In this document: positions 6,043 through 6,229 of the stretch, one piece after another
How positions within the stretch are numbered: the first letter of the stretch is position 1
Layout of the letters: each line of letters begins with the position of its first letter
Assembly: GCA_903823545.1 (NCBI GenBank)
Contig: CAIJTL010001115.1
Span: 1 to 6,229, forward strand
Reading direction: 5' to 3'
DNA: 6,229 nucleotides
Origin: an uncultured Planctomycetaceae bacterium
Lineage (GTDB): Bacteria > Planctomycetota > Planctomycetia > Planctomycetales > Planctomycetaceae
Translations under genes and position numbers: made by a program
The notes under the pieces: generated by a model
Seen by the model: the letters and a program-made list of their open reading frames with translations, nothing else
Database searches by the model: none
What the model was told of the DNA's origin: nothing

Positions 6043-6229
6043 CTAATGCTGATAGCTGAACTCCGAAAAGTTCAGCAGCGTCCACAAGAAATCTTCAAAC
6101 GCTTCTGTGCGATTCGTTGCGGCGGTCACGTGTTTCTGAGTGGCCGCCAATTCGGACTCGGTCGGCAAGCGAGACAACGTTGCCAAGTACAACTCTGTGA
6201 TTAACTCGCTATCTGCCATTTGAGCGGCG
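6043..6229 (-). CDS. DUF1553-family protein (planctomycete), C-terminal fragment
   Basis: The last 61 codons of a minus-strand gene whose start lies beyond the right edge; the stop is TAG at 6043-6045. I translated this by hand. The fragment begins AAQMADSELITELYLATLSR and then has LPTESEL. It ends EDFLWTLLNFSEFSYQH. The pattern ELY-ATLSR-PT-E followed by EDFLW-LLN--EF--(N/Q)H is the characteristic C-terminus of DUF1553 proteins, usually the final domain of large secreted DUF1549/DUF1553 proteins that often carry a planctomycete cytochrome C domain (PSCyt1) and sit beside DUF1501 genes. Their function is not established; they are abundant in Planctomycetota and have been proposed to act in polysaccharide degradation. 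It converges on the esterase gene with a 194-base gap. Only the tail is seen, so upstream domains cannot be confirmed. Confidence 0.87.
   Translation of the reverse strand, partial: AAQMADSELITELYLATLSRLPTESELAATQKHVTAATNRTEAFEDFLWTLLNFSEFSYQH

Noticed and set aside
1..6229. CRISPR array, tRNA, rRNA, transposase, toxin-antitoxin or defence genes
   Set aside because: I looked for regular repeat spacing, clover-leaf arms and characteristic protein motifs on both strands and found none.

Overview
The window looks like chromosomal DNA from a planctomycete (phylum Planctomycetota, probably a Planctomycetaceae/Pirellulaceae-type lineage). The evidence is the gene content: a DUF1553-type C-terminus at the right edge, which is close to diagnostic of planctomycetes and their relatives; an alginate-export-type outer-membrane barrel with a Cys-rich N-terminal segment; and a secreted sialate O-acetylesterase of the form common in that phylum. 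Base composition is moderate. Codon use shows no obvious break, and there is no transposase, integrase or tRNA, so I see no direct sign of a mobile island.

Layout, left to right. Positions 1-359 hold no convincing gene. Positions 360-499 are the 3' untranslated region of the next gene: several hairpins ending in a textbook Rho-independent terminator read on the minus strand. Positions 500-2257 (minus) encode a secreted 585-residue outer-membrane beta-barrel of the alginate_export type. Positions 2258-2460 are a divergent intergenic region with two strong hairpins, one in each gene's leader, sharing an AGGGC/GCCCT core. Then, on the plus strand, come a four-helix membrane histidine kinase (about 2482-3618) and a FixJ/NarL-type response regulator (3676-4293), forming a two-gene two-component system. 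A 115-bp gap precedes a secreted sialate O-acetylesterase/SGNH hydrolase (4409-5848). Positions 5849-6042 are intergenic and carry a 10-bp perfect inverted repeat with alternative internal pairings. The window ends in the last 61 codons of a minus-strand DUF1553-family gene (6043-6229, running off the edge).

How they may work together. The kinase and regulator are almost certainly partners. The porin is transcribed divergently from them across a short region with palindromic structure, so a plausible but unproven model is that the system controls the porin, and perhaps the downstream esterase. Outer-membrane porin, secreted esterase and membrane-bound sensor would fit sensing, deacetylation and uptake of an acetylated glycan, but nothing in the sequence proves a substrate. 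I did not find a clearly new system. The best leads are the structured divergent region, the multi-hairpin porin 3' UTR, the Cys cluster on the porin and the inverted repeat at 5892-5953.
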